The notes under the pieces are model-generated. The model searched no databases. It was not told the origin of the DNA and saw nothing but the letters and a program-made list of their open reading frames with translations. From Entomomonas sp. E2T0 (GTDB lineage: Bacteria > Pseudomonadota > Gammaproteobacteria > Pseudomonadales > Pseudomonadaceae), in assembly GCF_025985425.1 (NCBI RefSeq), contig NZ_CP094972.1, forward strand, positions 2,899,540-2,963,539: a DNA stretch of 64,000 nucleotides, in the 5' to 3' direction. This document shows, in pieces, positions 33,797-43,732 of the stretch. The translations under genes were made by a program, and so were the position numbers. Position 1 is the first letter of the stretch. Each line of letters begins with the position of its first letter.

Positions 33797-34168
33797 TATT
33801 TATATCTACTAATACCATATAAATCTATTTTTTTGTAAAAGAACCATGAAATATTTTTATAGTAAAAACCTAATCAATAAAGAGTCTTTTGTCTTTGTAC
33901 AGCTACCAAAATATAAAACTTAATATCATCATGAATATTATTAATAAAAAGCGATAAACTTACTAAGCAATACTTAGCAATAACAAGAAAACACAAGACT
34001 ACCCTAGCAAAATAATTTATAATTACAAACTGTTAGGACATAGATATTGAACAATGCAAACAGCATGGAGTTACTTGATAACCTATTCTATCTATTACCT
34101 ACCTTTCGATATTATATATTTCCGAGTAGCTAGACTGCCTTTACTCTTACCAGTTAAGGAATTTAGCT
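33797..34168. other. AT-rich spacer before the AlpA-like gene
   Basis: 372 bases without a credible gene on either strand. A short CTAAG/CTTAG dyad lies near 33960-33976. It presumably contains the promoter of the AlpA-like gene at its right end; nothing else is recognised. Confidence 0.5.
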
Positions 34169-34372
34169 ATGCTATCAACTAAAAAATTTATCAAACTCTC
34201 TCAAGTAATATCTATTACAGGCTTATCAAGAGCTACCATATATAACTATGTTAATGCAGGTATATTTCCCCAATACACTAAAGTTGGTCGATCAACTTTT
34301 TGGGAATATAACGAAATCCAAGAATGGATAGAGCAACGTTTAGCAGAAAGACAACATAGTAAAGCTAGCTAA
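34169..34372 (+). CDS. AlpA-family DNA-binding regulator
   Basis: A 67-aa single-domain helix-turn-helix protein (F-I-K-L-S-Q-V-I-S-I-T-G-L-S-R-A-T-I-Y-N-Y-V, then F-P-Q-Y-T-K-V-G-R-S-T-F-W) of the AlpA/excisionase class. Such proteins regulate integrase or excision in tRNA-linked elements. The gene lies about 2 kb from the tRNA-Thr gene and upstream of two uncharacterised genes, fitting a degenerate integrative element whose integrase is missing. Confidence 0.88.
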   Translation: MLSTKKFIKLSQVISITGLSRATIYNYVNAGIFPQYTKVGRSTFWEYNEIQEWIEQRLAERQHSKAS

Positions 34373-34491
34373 ACAAAAATCAATTAACTCATTATAAACA
34401 TTAATCATTAGCTAACCCTTTGGTTAGCTAATAGAGACTTTTATTGTCTTTAAAAAAGTTAAAAGCCTAATAATCGTTAGAGGTTATCAGA

Positions 34492-35208
34492 ATGAACGAT
34501 AAGCAAAGAAACTACAAAAACCGCCTAGAGTATATTAATACCCAAAAAGCTATTGTTATGATTGCACAACAAGAAACGCCTTTACAACACTTTTTAAGTG
34601 GTTGCTGTTGGGGTACTCGCCCTAAATATACTAATCCTACTGCTAGTCAATTAGTAGAAGATTTAGCGGAATTGGTTAAACTACTTTTTAAACCTACCTT
34701 AGTAAGTGAATACCAACTTGCCAGTAATCCCAATGCGCCAACAAGACATTATCGTGATGGTGAGTTTGCCTCTGTTTATAATCGCCTTAAACAGCTTACT
34801 ATTTATCTGCCTGCTGCCGATCATAGCGCAGAAGTGATGCTTACCTTAAAAGCTAAACATACTAAATACTATAATCATGATATTAATATTATTACCCCTG
34901 CTTGGCAAAAACGTAGTAAAGCGCAGTGGATACCCCATGAGATAGGGCAAGGTATTGTATTAAAAGCAGAGCTTGAGGCTGTAGAAATCGAACAGCTAGA
35001 AGCGCATATTTACTATACTAATCCTATTATCACACTATACAATAAGCAGATAGCCGAAATAGCTAAAAATCTACAAGTGGAAGATTATTATTTCCGTATA
35101 CAACACAGTGGTGTAGAAGAATTAACCAACCCTAGCAACTGTGAGCTTATAAATGCTAGAGATACTTTAGTAACCTTAACCTCACAACAATTAACCCCTA
35201 AAGCATAA
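34492..35208 (+). CDS. Uncharacterised 238-aa protein
   Basis: A soluble-looking protein with no signal peptide or membrane helix. Features include F-L-S-G-C-C-W-G-T-R-P-K-Y (about 34-46), R-H-Y-R-D-G-E-F (about 85-92) and several Tyr/His-rich segments. I do not recognise the family. It starts 120 bases after the AlpA-like gene with a weak ribosome site, and the next gene begins 10 bases after its stop, so the two form an operon. The overall codon use is like the rest of the window. The partner's resemblance to DUF6708 proteins hints at a secretion- or toxin-related context, but this is speculative. Confidence 0.65.
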   Translation: MNDKQRNYKNRLEYINTQKAIVMIAQQETPLQHFLSGCCWGTRPKYTNPTASQLVEDLAELVKLLFKPTLVSEYQLASNPNAPTRHYRDGEFASVYNRLKQLTIYLPAADHSAEVMLTLKAKHTKYYNHDINIITPAWQKRSKAQWIPHEIGQGIVLKAELEAVEIEQLEAHIYYTNPIITLYNKQIAEIAKNLQVEDYYFRIQHSGVEELTNPSNCELINARDTLVTLTSQQLTPKA

Positions 35209-35218
35209 GGATAGCCTA

Positions 35219-36093
35219 ATGAAAACCGTTCAATTATCCCCGCCACCTATCCCTACTGGCCATACCGCAGGCGATATAGGGGGATTATTGGACGCAAAAC
35301 TCATAATATTTTAGATATTTGTTCTGAATATGCTATTGCTGGTGTTTATGTTTTTTTATGGGGTTACTCTTGGCTAATAGGCTTAATTGTTTACTTAATG
35401 GGATGGGAAAATTTTTCAAAAGGTGGTGGTTTAGTCATTATCTCACTTATTGTATGCTTTCCTATTATATTAGGCAGTATCTATGCCCTATTTAAATCCG
35501 CCCCTTTACCTAGAATACGATTTAACCGTCAGCGACGAGAAGTGTATATACGCTATAAAAAACAGGATTGGTTTATCCCTTGGGAAAAAATTAAAGCCGA
35601 AACCAAAGAAATCAATACCTATGGTCGACATGGGGTAATTACTCAGGCTATTTTTAATCTCTATGCCCCTCATCCCAAAACAAAGCAATATGTGGCGGTG
35701 TTTTCGTCTAATTGTGCGTTTGCTGAGGGTGGTTTTGCCCAATGGGAATGTATCCGTAGCTTTATGGAAATAGGCGCAGAGGATTGTCCAGAGCCTAGTA
35801 TTGGCAATAAACATCCTATAAAAGATGGGCGCATAGGGCGAATGATTATGGAATGGAAAGAAGGCGATTTAATAGGGGCTATTTGTAGTTTAGGTAGCAT
35901 TGTACTTTTGGGTGAGTTTTTAGTGGATTTTTATGACAGTTGGAAACTAAATGAAATCCCCGACTTTAAAGATGAAACCATCCTAGCATGGTCTATGCCC
36001 TTACCTAAAGAAAAATGGACACAACCAAGCCCAAGACTACAAAAAGAAATAACAGAAAGGCAACAATGGTTAGATCAGCAAAAAGCTAATTAA
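35219..36093 (+). CDS. DUF6708-like membrane protein, reading frame interrupted at a G5 tract
   Basis: The intact frame from an in-frame ATG at 35398 gives 231 aa, but coding sequence clearly begins at 35219 (M-K-T-V-Q-L-S-P-P-P-I-P-T-G-H) and changes frame at a run of five G (35279-35283). One extra G would give a continuous protein of about 291 aa. It has two N-terminal membrane helices, then a cytoplasmic domain with F-N-R-Q-R-R-E-V-Y and F-A-Q-W-E-C-I-R-S-F-M-E, which resembles DUF6708, a family seen near type VI secretion genes. A third hydrophobic segment lies near the C-terminus. Function unknown. Confidence 0.6.
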
Positions 36094-36274
36094 TAATATA
36101 TCTAGTTAAGTATGGGAGAGGTAGGATAAAACTTATTATTTTAAAATGTGGTGACCGTATCTCTAGCTTTTTTATTTAACCGCAAAATTAAAAACTGAAA
36201 TTTAACTTAATTAAGGTAGGTTAAAAAATAAAATAGGGGTTAAATTAGGGGTTAATAAAAGCTATTAAATAAAA

Positions 36275-36305
36275 AAAGCCTAGTTAAATCAATTAACTAG
36301 GCTTT
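36275..36305 (-). terminator. Terminator downstream of tRNA-Thr
   Basis: A 13-bp perfect stem (AAAGCCTAGTTAA with TTAACTAGGCTTT) with a 5-base loop; on the minus strand it is followed by a run of T. It lies 6 bases past the tRNA 3' end, so it terminates the tRNA transcript. Confidence 0.9.
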
Positions 36306-36310
36306 ATATA

Positions 36311-36386
<76 letters not shown>

Positions 36387-36480
36387 TTTATGGGTTGTGC
36401 ATTATAGAGGTTTTTTAATTTTTGTAAAGCTTTTTTCTAGAAAATATATGATTTATTTTCATCCAACCAGCTAATATAGG

Positions 36481-36993
36481 TTAGTTTATAGAACTAGATA
36501 GTTGTTGTATAAGATTGCCATCTTTATCCAATATCAATTTATTACCATCCCAACAAAGAAGATGTATTTTTTTATCTTTAATTTGAAATGATTCCTCACC
36601 AGTAGTGCTAATAAATACATCACTATAGCCAAATATCCACTCCTTATTAAATCCATTATCTAATTTTATAATTTCAAGCTCACCATATATAAGATACCCT
36701 CCACTAAAGTAATTAATAGAGAAAAATATTTCATGATCAGAAAACTGCTTACAATTAATACTTCTAATACTATTAAATCAATCTCTACAATATAATTATT
36801 AAAGAACTATAAGGTTATAACAATCACTTCTTTTTAAATTTATAGGGTTAAATAATTTGTTATAGACCTTATTATCCGTAGAGTCTAAAGTAAACGTACT
36901 TTCATCAATTAGCTCTATTTGAAATAATTCATTTTTTAACTCTATCATGCTGTAATTATTATCTTTAATATATTTATATAAATGAATAAACAA
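36481..36993 (-). pseudogene. Disrupted hypothetical gene
   Basis: The minus strand encodes a 64-aa frame (36799-36993; better start at 36948, M-I-E-L-K-N-E-L-F-Q-I-E-L-I) that stops at V-L-stop. After about 45 bases readable in another frame (F-N-N-Y-I-V-E-I-D), the original frame resumes with about 100 codons of convincing coding sequence (F-F-S-I-N-Y-F-S-G-G-Y-L-I-Y-G ... I-Q-Q-L-S-S-S-I-N) to a stop at 36481-36483. Two compensating indels would explain this. The restored product would be about 155 aa, cytosolic and of unknown family. Confidence 0.6.
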
Positions 36994-36994
36994 T

Positions 36995-37023
36995 AAAAAA
37001 GGGCGAATAAATCGCCCTTTTTT
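36995..37023 (-). terminator. rpsA terminator
   Basis: Arms AAAAAAGGGCGA and TCGCCCTTTTTT around ATAAA, 18 bases beyond the rpsA stop; a textbook rho-independent terminator that could also work on the other strand. Confidence 0.92.
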
Positions 37024-37040
37024 ACTTTATTAGCAGATCA

Positions 37041-38717
37041 TTAATTATTTTGATCTTCTAATTTTTGACGGAATAAGTCACCTAATGTAGTTGGTGCTGT
37101 ATCGTCTTGTTTACGAAGCTCTTTAAGGGCATCTTTCTCTTCTTCAACATCTTTAGCTTTGATAGAAAGAGTGATTACGCGAGATTTACGATCAACGTTA
37201 GTGATCTTCGCCTCAACTTCTTCGCCTTCTTTCAATACTGTACGCGCATCTTCAACACGCTCACGAGAAATATCAGCAGCTTTTAGTTGACCTTCAACTT
37301 CTTCAGCTAAAGTGATAATTGCACCTTTAGCATCAACTTCTTTCACTATACCTTTAACTACTGTGCCTTTGTCATGAGTTTCAGCATAGTCAAGGAATGG
37401 ATCAGCTTCAAGTTGTTTGATACCTAAAGAAATACGCTCACGTTCTGCATCAACAGATAAAATGATAGTTTCAATTTCATCACCTTTCTTGTAGTTACGA
37501 ACAGCTTCTTCACCTGTTTCATTCCAAGAAATATCAGATAGGTGTACTAAACCATCGATACCGCCTTCTAAACCAATGAAGATACCAAAATCAGTGATTG
37601 ATTTGATGTTACCGGTGATTTTGTCACCTTTGTTGTAACGAGTAGAGAAGTCTTCCCATGGGTTAGTTCTAGTTTGTTTGATACCTAGAGAAATACGACG
37701 ACGTTCTTCGTCAATTTCTAACACTTGAACTTCAACTTCGTCGCCCACTTGTACCACTTTAGATGGGTGGATGTTTTTGTTAGTCCAATCCATTTCTGAA
37801 ACGTGAACTAAACCTTCCACACCTTCTTCTAACTCAGCAAAACAACCATAGTCTGTTAAGTTAGTAACACGTGCCATTGCACGAGTGCCTTGTGGATAAC
37901 GAGCTTTGATTGCAATCCATGGGTCTTCGCCTAATTGTTTTAAGCCTAAAGATACACGGTTACGCTCACGATCGAATTTCAATACTTTAACATCAATTTC
38001 ATCACCAACAGCAACTACTTCTGATGGGTGCTTGATGCGTTTCCAAGACATATCAGTGATATGTAATAAACCATCAACACCACCTAGGTCTACGAATGCA
38101 CCGTAATCAGTTAAGTTCTTAACAGTACCCTTAACCTCTTGACCTTCTTGTAAGTTCTCTAATAATGCTTCACGCTCAGCACTGTTTTCAGCTTCTAATA
38201 CGCTACGACGAGAAACCACAACGTTGTTACGTTTTTGATCTAACTTGATAACTTTAAACTCAAGCTCTTTACCTTCTAGATGTAAAGTATCACGTACAGG
38301 ACGCACGTCTACTAATGAACCTGGCAAGAAAGCACGAATACCATTAACATCAACTGTAAAGCCACCTTTAACTTTACCATTGATAAGGCCTTTAACCACT
38401 TCTTCGGCAGCGAATGCAGCTTCAAGCGTTTGCCAAGATTCAGCACGCTTAGCTTTTTCACGGGAAAGCTTGGTTTCACCCCAACCATCTTCAACAGCTT
38501 CTAAAGCTACTTGAACGTCGTCCCCAACTTTGATGGTTACTTCACCTTGTTCATTTACAAATTGTTCTAAAGGAATAAAACCTTCAGATTTTAATCCAGC
38601 ATCAACGATAACCCAATCACCGGCGATATCAACCACAGTCCCTGTTACAATAGAACCAGACTGCATTAATTGGATTTTTTGACTTTCTTCAAAAAGTTCT
38701 GCAAAGCTTTCGCTCAT
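37041..38717 (-). CDS. rpsA: 30S ribosomal protein S1
   Basis: A 558-aa S1 protein with six S1/OB-fold repeats (about 20-87, 105-172, 190-260, 275-347, 362-432, 448-515), which binds mRNA and delivers it to the 30S subunit. The second of two nearby ATGs (38717) is preferred: it gives [12 protein letters not shown] as in Pseudomonas and lies 7-8 bases from a weak AGG site; 38723 would leave no room. The leader is rich in stem-loops. It follows cmk as in most gammaproteobacteria, but no ihfB gene follows. Confidence 0.97.
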   Translation of the reverse strand: MSESFAELFEESQKIQLMQSGSIVTGTVVDIAGDWVIVDAGLKSEGFIPLEQFVNEQGEVTIKVGDDVQVALEAVEDGWGETKLSREKAKRAESWQTLEAAFAAEEVVKGLINGKVKGGFTVDVNGIRAFLPGSLVDVRPVRDTLHLEGKELEFKVIKLDQKRNNVVVSRRSVLEAENSAEREALLENLQEGQEVKGTVKNLTDYGAFVDLGGVDGLLHITDMSWKRIKHPSEVVAVGDEIDVKVLKFDRERNRVSLGLKQLGEDPWIAIKARYPQGTRAMARVTNLTDYGCFAELEEGVEGLVHVSEMDWTNKNIHPSKVVQVGDEVEVQVLEIDEERRRISLGIKQTRTNPWEDFSTRYNKGDKITGNIKSITDFGIFIGLEGGIDGLVHLSDISWNETGEEAVRNYKKGDEIETIILSVDAERERISLGIKQLEADPFLDYAETHDKGTVVKGIVKEVDAKGAIITLAEEVEGQLKAADISRERVEDARTVLKEGEEVEAKITNVDRKSRVITLSIKAKDVEEEKDALKELRKQDDTAPTTLGDLFRQKLEDQNN

Positions 38718-38736
38718 GTTCATACCTGTAGTTAAA

Positions 38737-38822
38737 GACGATAAATCGTCTAACCGTATCTCCAGCTTAAATACGGGTTAGTTAATAAAATACCAAAGAA
38801 CTTTAGCTGGTTTCTTTGGTAT
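38737..38822 (-). promoter_or_regulatory. Structured rpsA leader, candidate S1 autoregulatory region
   Basis: Reading on the minus strand before the rpsA start: an 11-bp stem (38790-38800 with 38812-38822), then a 10-bp stem with one bulge (38750-38759 with 38771-38781), then a 6-bp dyad (38737-38742 with 38745-38750), followed by only a weak AGG site. Three hairpins with a poor Shine-Dalgarno match the arrangement by which Escherichia S1 represses its own mRNA; the role here is inferred. Confidence 0.55.
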
Positions 38823-38840
38823 GAAAAAATTACTTTTAAA

Positions 38841-39533
38841 CTAACTAAAAATAGTGTGCTTAGATACTTCAGTTAAAATTTCTTGCAACACTTGTTCAAT
38901 CGTTAGCGTGGTTGAGTCTATAACAATAGCGTCAATTGCTGGCTTTAGAGGAGCAACAGATCTATTAGTATCCCGTTCATCACGCTTTCTAATTTCATCA
39001 ATAAGACTCCCCAATATAACATCTTCACCGGCTTTTTTCAACTGAATATGGCGCCTTCTAGCCCTTTCCTCAGCACTAGCTGTTAAAAAGAATTTTAAAG
39101 GAGCAGTAGGAAATACGATTGTTCCCATATCACGACCATCAGCAACTAACCCTGGCATTGTTAAAAATGCTCTTTGCCGCTGTAATAAGGCTTCTCTTAC
39201 CTTTGGTAAAGCAGCAACTTTAGAAGCACAACTACCCACTGACTCAGTACGAATCTTGTCTGACACATCTAGGCCTTCTAACAAGATAGATTGTTTATCT
39301 TGGTTTGTATCAACCTTAAAAACAACATCTAAATCTTCTGCTAACTGAACTAATGCACTTTCATCGTCTAATGCAATCTGATGCTTTTCAGCGGCTGTTG
39401 CCAATACCCTATAAATAGCACCTGAATCTAATAAGTTATAGCCCAAATTTTTAGCTAGCAATGTAGCTATGGTTCCCTTACCAGAACCACTAGGCCCATC
39501 AATGGTGATTAAAGGTATTTGCTCTACTGCCAT
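38841..39533 (-). CDS. cmk: Cytidylate kinase
   Basis: A 230-aa NMP kinase phosphorylating CMP and dCMP. P-loop G-P-S-G-S-G-K-G-T (about 13-21), the CMP-binding D-S-G-A-I-Y-R (about 36-42) and [10 protein letters not shown] (about 132-141) are present, with the lid region R-R-R-H-I-Q-L near 158. It lies 5 bases downstream of tyrA-aroA and upstream of rpsA, as in Pseudomonas. Confidence 0.96.
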   Translation of the reverse strand: MAVEQIPLITIDGPSGSGKGTIATLLAKNLGYNLLDSGAIYRVLATAAEKHQIALDDESALVQLAEDLDVVFKVDTNQDKQSILLEGLDVSDKIRTESVGSCASKVAALPKVREALLQRQRAFLTMPGLVADGRDMGTIVFPTAPLKFFLTASAEERARRRHIQLKKAGEDVILGSLIDEIRKRDERDTNRSVAPLKPAIDAIVIDSTTLTIEQVLQEILTEVSKHTIFS

Positions 39534-39538
39534 CCACT

Positions 39539-41776
39539 CTACTCCTGTTTTACATTAATACCGCATTGTTGAGCCAATTCTAAGAAATTGGGAAAAGAAG
39601 TAGCCACATTTTCGCAATCGCGAATACGAACATCACCTTGTGCACGAATAGAAGCAACTACAAAAGACATTGCTATACGGTGATCTTCATGACTCCACAC
39701 CTCTCCTGAGGTTATTTGTCCACCTTCAATAATAATTCCATCAGCTGTTGGTTCTGCTTTAATACCTAAAGTGATTAGGCCATCAGCCATTACTTGGATA
39801 CGATCAGACTCTTTTACTCTTAGTTCAGCAGCACCCGTTAATACTGTTGTTCCCTCTGCACAAGCAGCTGCTACAAATAATACAGGGAACTCATCAATCG
39901 CTAAAGGAACTAGCTCTTCTGGAATTTGAATACCTTTTAATTTTGCACTACGCACTCTAATATCAGCTACTGGCTCTCCACCAACTTCTCTTTCATTTTC
40001 CAGAGTAATATCTGCACCCATTAGCTTCAGAATATCTAAAACGCCAGTCCGTGTTGGATTGACACCTACATGGGTCAATGTTAAATCTGCCTGCTCAGCA
40101 ATCGTTGCTGCTACTAAAAAGAAGGCAGCTGAGGAAATATCTGCAGGTACATGGATATTAGTTGCGGTTAGTTTACCTTCTGGTTTAATCGTTACAGTTG
40201 AACCATTAACTTCAACAGGATAACCAAACCCTCTTAACATACGCTCAGTATGGTCTCGAGTAGGAGCTGGCTCTGTAACGGATGTTTCTCCCGAAGCATA
40301 CATACCTGCTAATAATAAGCATGATTTAACTTGTGCGCTCGCCATGGGCATATCATAGTGCATACCAGTTAAAAGATGTCCGCCTTCTATGCTTAGAGGT
40401 GGTCTTCCCTCTGCTCCTGTTTCAATAACAGCTCCCATTTCTCTAAGCGGTTTCGCCACACGATTCATGGGACGTTTTGATAAAGAAGTATCACCTGTTA
40501 ATACAGAGCTAAAGGCTTGAGCAGATAATAAACCTGCCAATAAACGCATTGAAGTACCTGAGTTACCTAAATATACTGCTCCAGAAGGCGCTTTTAAGCC
40601 TCGCATTCCAACACCATGAATAACCACTCTACCCTCATCAGGCCCATCAATAGTCACCCCCATATCACGGAAAGCTTGTAAGGTAGCTAACGCATCTTCA
40701 CCCTCCAAAAAGCCATCAACGGTGGTTACACCTTCCGCTAATGAACCAAAAATAATAGAGCGATGTGAAATAGATTTGTCACCTGGAACTTGTAATTGAC
40801 CTGATAATTTTTTAACGGGTTTAGCAATAAAAATTAAATCTGTTGGTTGTTGAGATTTATTGTTCATATTAGCTCTATCTTCTAAAATCTTATTGAAATG
40901 ACCACGTGCTGCTTTTGCCCGAGTAAAAACATCTAATAACTCTGTGCCGTTTTTTTCCTCAACAGCTTTATAGAGCCCATTTAACTCTTGCATATAACTA
41001 TCTAAAACAGCGAGCACTGCTTTTTTATTTGCCAGAAAAATATCATGCCACATGATAGGATCACTGCCCGCAATACGGGTGAAGTCACGAAAACCTCCCG
41101 CGGCATAACGAAAAATATCTAAGTTATCATGATTTTTTGCTAAACAGTCTACTAAGCCATAAGCCAATAAATGGGGTAAATGACTAGTGGCTGCTAAAAT
41201 TTCATCATGATGTTCAACAGACATCTGCTCAACATCGGCACCCAATGTCCGCCAAATACTTGTTACTAACTGTAAAGCAGTTAAACTGGTTTGATCATTA
41301 GGTGTCAAAATCACTTTATGATTAACAAATAACTCACTGTTAGCAGCTTCTATACCACTACGCTCAGAACCTGCTATAGGATGCCCTGGAACAAATATAG
41401 ATAACTGATCTGGCATTGCTAAACGCACAGCATCAACTATATTACCTTTAACACTCCCCACATCAGTAATAACTGCTTTTCCTAAATCAAGTTCAGCTAA
41501 CTGTGGTAAAAGTTTTTCTACTGCTAGAATAGGAATAGCCAATACTATAAGGTCTGCATTTTGGCAAGCGTCAATAAGAGACGCAGCCGAATGGTCTATT
41601 ACCTGATTTTGTATAGCTATTTGGCAAGTATCAACGCTTTTATCAAAGCCTACTACTTGTTGACTAAGACCCCGCTCTTTTATTGCTTTAGCAAAAGAGC
41701 CACCAATAAGACCTAGCCCTATTACGGTTACTTTATCCAGTTTAGGGTAATTAAACTCTGTTGTTGATTCAGCCAC
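39539..41776 (-). CDS. tyrA-aroA: Fused prephenate dehydrogenase / EPSP synthase
   Basis: A 745-aa bifunctional protein. Residues about 1-300 are a TyrA-type cyclohexadienyl/prephenate dehydrogenase (NAD motif G-L-G-L-I-G-G-S near 15-22; tyrosine branch). Residues about 315-745 are AroA, 3-phosphoshikimate 1-carboxyvinyltransferase, with [25 protein letters not shown] and R-V-K-E-S-D-R-I. Fused TyrA-AroA followed by cmk and rpsA is characteristic of Pseudomonadales. An internal ATG (M-N-N-K near residue 304) could allow separate AroA. Upstream pheA/hisC genes normally found there are absent. Confidence 0.95.
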   Translation of the reverse strand: MAESTTEFNYPKLDKVTVIGLGLIGGSFAKAIKERGLSQQVVGFDKSVDTCQIAIQNQVIDHSAASLIDACQNADLIVLAIPILAVEKLLPQLAELDLGKAVITDVGSVKGNIVDAVRLAMPDQLSIFVPGHPIAGSERSGIEAANSELFVNHKVILTPNDQTSLTALQLVTSIWRTLGADVEQMSVEHHDEILAATSHLPHLLAYGLVDCLAKNHDNLDIFRYAAGGFRDFTRIAGSDPIMWHDIFLANKKAVLAVLDSYMQELNGLYKAVEEKNGTELLDVFTRAKAARGHFNKILEDRANMNNKSQQPTDLIFIAKPVKKLSGQLQVPGDKSISHRSIIFGSLAEGVTTVDGFLEGEDALATLQAFRDMGVTIDGPDEGRVVIHGVGMRGLKAPSGAVYLGNSGTSMRLLAGLLSAQAFSSVLTGDTSLSKRPMNRVAKPLREMGAVIETGAEGRPPLSIEGGHLLTGMHYDMPMASAQVKSCLLLAGMYASGETSVTEPAPTRDHTERMLRGFGYPVEVNGSTVTIKPEGKLTATNIHVPADISSAAFFLVAATIAEQADLTLTHVGVNPTRTGVLDILKLMGADITLENEREVGGEPVADIRVRSAKLKGIQIPEELVPLAIDEFPVLFVAAACAEGTTVLTGAAELRVKESDRIQVMADGLITLGIKAEPTADGIIIEGGQITSGEVWSHEDHRIAMSFVVASIRAQGDVRIRDCENVATSFPNFLELAQQCGINVKQE

Positions 41777-42093
41777 AAAAAAACCTTACTTATTAATTCT
41801 TATTAACTAAAATCAATAAGAACACCATTATGCAAAAAACTAGTAAATTAGTATGATACAGCTATTAATAGAAAGTGAATAATTAACTCAGCTATTTTTT
41901 AATTATGTAATGTTGAATTATATCATTTCCAACGACTGATATTAACTAATAGTTATTTATTTCAAATTAATAATATGTCTAAGTAAGACTTTCTAATTAC
42001 TTAACCAAACCAAAATAAACAACAATTTTATTTAAACTAGTGATTAATTTTAGTTAAAATGAACGATTTAATTGACATTACATTGAGTAAATC
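41777..42093. other. Divergent spacer, AT-rich
   Basis: 317 bases between tyrA-aroA and the MaoC-like gene, very AT-rich, with no open frame of interest. It should hold promoters for both; no strong operator symmetry was noticed. Confidence 0.5.
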
Positions 42094-42567
42094 ATGCCAA
42101 ATACAATTCAAACCATTACTTATGATGCCATTGAGATCGGTCAAAAAGCTACTATTGAAAGAAGTGTAGAAGAAAAAGATATTTTATTATTTGCTGCAGC
42201 ATCTGGTGATAACAACCCTGTTCATTTAAGTGCTGAATATGCAGCCACTACTAGCTTTAAAAAACCGATTGCACATGGGATGTTGAGTGCCGGTTTTATC
42301 AGTGCAGCTATGGCTTGCCATCTACCAGGCCCAGGTTCAGTGTATTTAACACAAACCTTAGAATTTTTACGCCCTGTTCATGCTGGTGATACTTTACGAA
42401 TTGAAATTGAAGTTTTAGAAAAGTTACCTAAGAATCAAGTGCGCCTATCTACTAAGGTATTTAATCAACGTAATAAACGTATTGTAGTGGGTGATGCAAC
42501 TGCCTTACTTCCCAATGAAAGCGTTGAAATAGAAATGGCTGAATTACCTAAAGTTGCTATTGGTTAA
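42094..42567 (+). CDS. MaoC-like (R)-specific enoyl-CoA hydratase
   Basis: A 157-aa hot-dog-fold hydratase of the PhaJ/MaoC type converting trans-2-enoyl-CoA to (R)-3-hydroxyacyl-CoA. The catalytic pair Asp39 and His44 lies in S-G-D-N-N-P-V-H, followed by I-A-H-G-M-L-S-A-G-F. Such enzymes feed polyhydroxyalkanoate synthesis or side routes of beta-oxidation. The gene is monocistronic here; no phaC is in the window. The C-terminal 25 residues are longer than in minimal PhaJ. Confidence 0.88.
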   Translation: MPNTIQTITYDAIEIGQKATIERSVEEKDILLFAAASGDNNPVHLSAEYAATTSFKKPIAHGMLSAGFISAAMACHLPGPGSVYLTQTLEFLRPVHAGDTLRIEIEVLEKLPKNQVRLSTKVFNQRNKRIVVGDATALLPNESVEIEMAELPKVAIG

Positions 42568-42625
42568 TCTACTCTCATTTTGACAGTTTCTCCCATCCCT
42601 GCCTTATGAGAGAAGCTGTAAACCA

Positions 42626-43510
42626 TCACCATAAAATAAATAAATCAGCAAATCTTGGTTCACCAATTCGCACACTGGCTGTCATACCTGCTGCTAAATG
42701 GATATCTTCTGGTATTTCATCAAACTCTATACGAACAGGGATACGCTGTGCTAAACGAACCCAATTATAAGTAGGTTCTACATCCGCTAATAATTGTCCA
42801 TCTGGTGTAGCATTACGATCCGTAATACCACGACTGATACCTTCAACACGTCCCTTTAATAACTTACTACCACTCATTAAGCGAATAGCTACTGGCATTC
42901 CAGCCTGAACACCTGGTAATTTGGTTTCCTCTAAATAAGCTTGTATATATAAAGAATCCTTCACCACAATCGCCATAGCCGCTTGGCCTTCTTTAATATA
43001 ATTACCTTGCACCAATTGTAAGTTAGTAATTTGTCCAGAACGTGGAGCTTTAACAATACTTCGATCTAAATTAAGTTTGGCTAATTCAAGTTGTGCCAAT
43101 GATTGATCATACTCACCTTTGGCAATAGCTGCTTCTATTTGAGCATTCTCTAATAATTCTGCACTAATTGCTTTTGAACCAAGTATACGACGGCGTTTCG
43201 CTTCATGTTGTTTTAAATACATTTGTTGTTTTTTAGTTTCAGCAATCGCTTTTGCCTGATCATAAGCCGCCTGATAACGATCTTTATCAATCGTCATCAA
43301 TATATCACCTTCATTCACTTGCTGATTATCTTTAACTTTAAGTTCAATAACCCAACCTGCCACATCAGGCGCTATGGTTACAATATCTGCTCTAACTCTA
43401 GCATCTCTTGTCCATGGTGATAACATATAGAACCGCCATAACAAAATGGCCGCAATAATAGCAAGCACTACTACAAATAGAGTCACACCTACACGTATAA
43501 CTGAACGCAC
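42626..43510 (-). CDS. HlyD-family periplasmic adaptor (AaeA/EmrA-like)
   Basis: A 294-aa membrane-fusion protein: N-terminal transmembrane anchor (about 8-27), biotinyl-lipoyl-like halves flanking a coiled coil (about 45-165; D-N-Q-Q-V-N-E-G-D-I-L), and a beta-barrel (about 195-285). It links an inner-membrane FUSC pump to the outer membrane. It is the last gene of a three-gene operon with the DUF1656 and FUSC proteins, a common arrangement for export of aromatic acids or related compounds. Confidence 0.9.
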   Translation of the reverse strand: MRSVIRVGVTLFVVVLAIIAAILLWRFYMLSPWTRDARVRADIVTIAPDVAGWVIELKVKDNQQVNEGDILMTIDKDRYQAAYDQAKAIAETKKQQMYLKQHEAKRRRILGSKAISAELLENAQIEAAIAKGEYDQSLAQLELAKLNLDRSIVKAPRSGQITNLQLVQGNYIKEGQAAMAIVVKDSLYIQAYLEETKLPGVQAGMPVAIRLMSGSKLLKGRVEGISRGITDRNATPDGQLLADVEPTYNWVRLAQRIPVRIEFDEIPEDIHLAAGMTASVRIGEPRFADLFILW

Positions 43511-43522
43511 ACTTACCTCACC

Positions 43523-43732
43523 CTAAAAAAAGACGCCAACAATTAATGTCAGTATACAAAAAATCAATAAATATAATGCACAAATAAATAGCATTTCATG
43601 CCATATCCATCGGGGTAATGGGGTTTTTTGAATAAGCATTAACACACCTTTGGTAATAGGTAATGCTAATATTGCAAAAACTAGTAGCGGACTGATATAA
43701 ATACCACCAATAGCCACCTCATGCAACCCCAT
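43523..43732 (-). CDS. DUF1656 small membrane protein
   Basis: A 69-aa protein with two membrane helices (about 12-35 and 45-68) of the DUF1656/AaeX type, always found between FUSC pumps and their HlyD adaptors. Its start overlaps the FUSC gene end by 14 bases, and the adaptor follows 12 bases after its stop. It probably stabilises or completes the pump. Confidence 0.9.
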   Translation of the reverse strand: MGLHEVAIGGIYISPLLVFAILALPITKGVLMLIQKTPLPRWIWHEMLFICALYLLIFCILTLIVGVFF

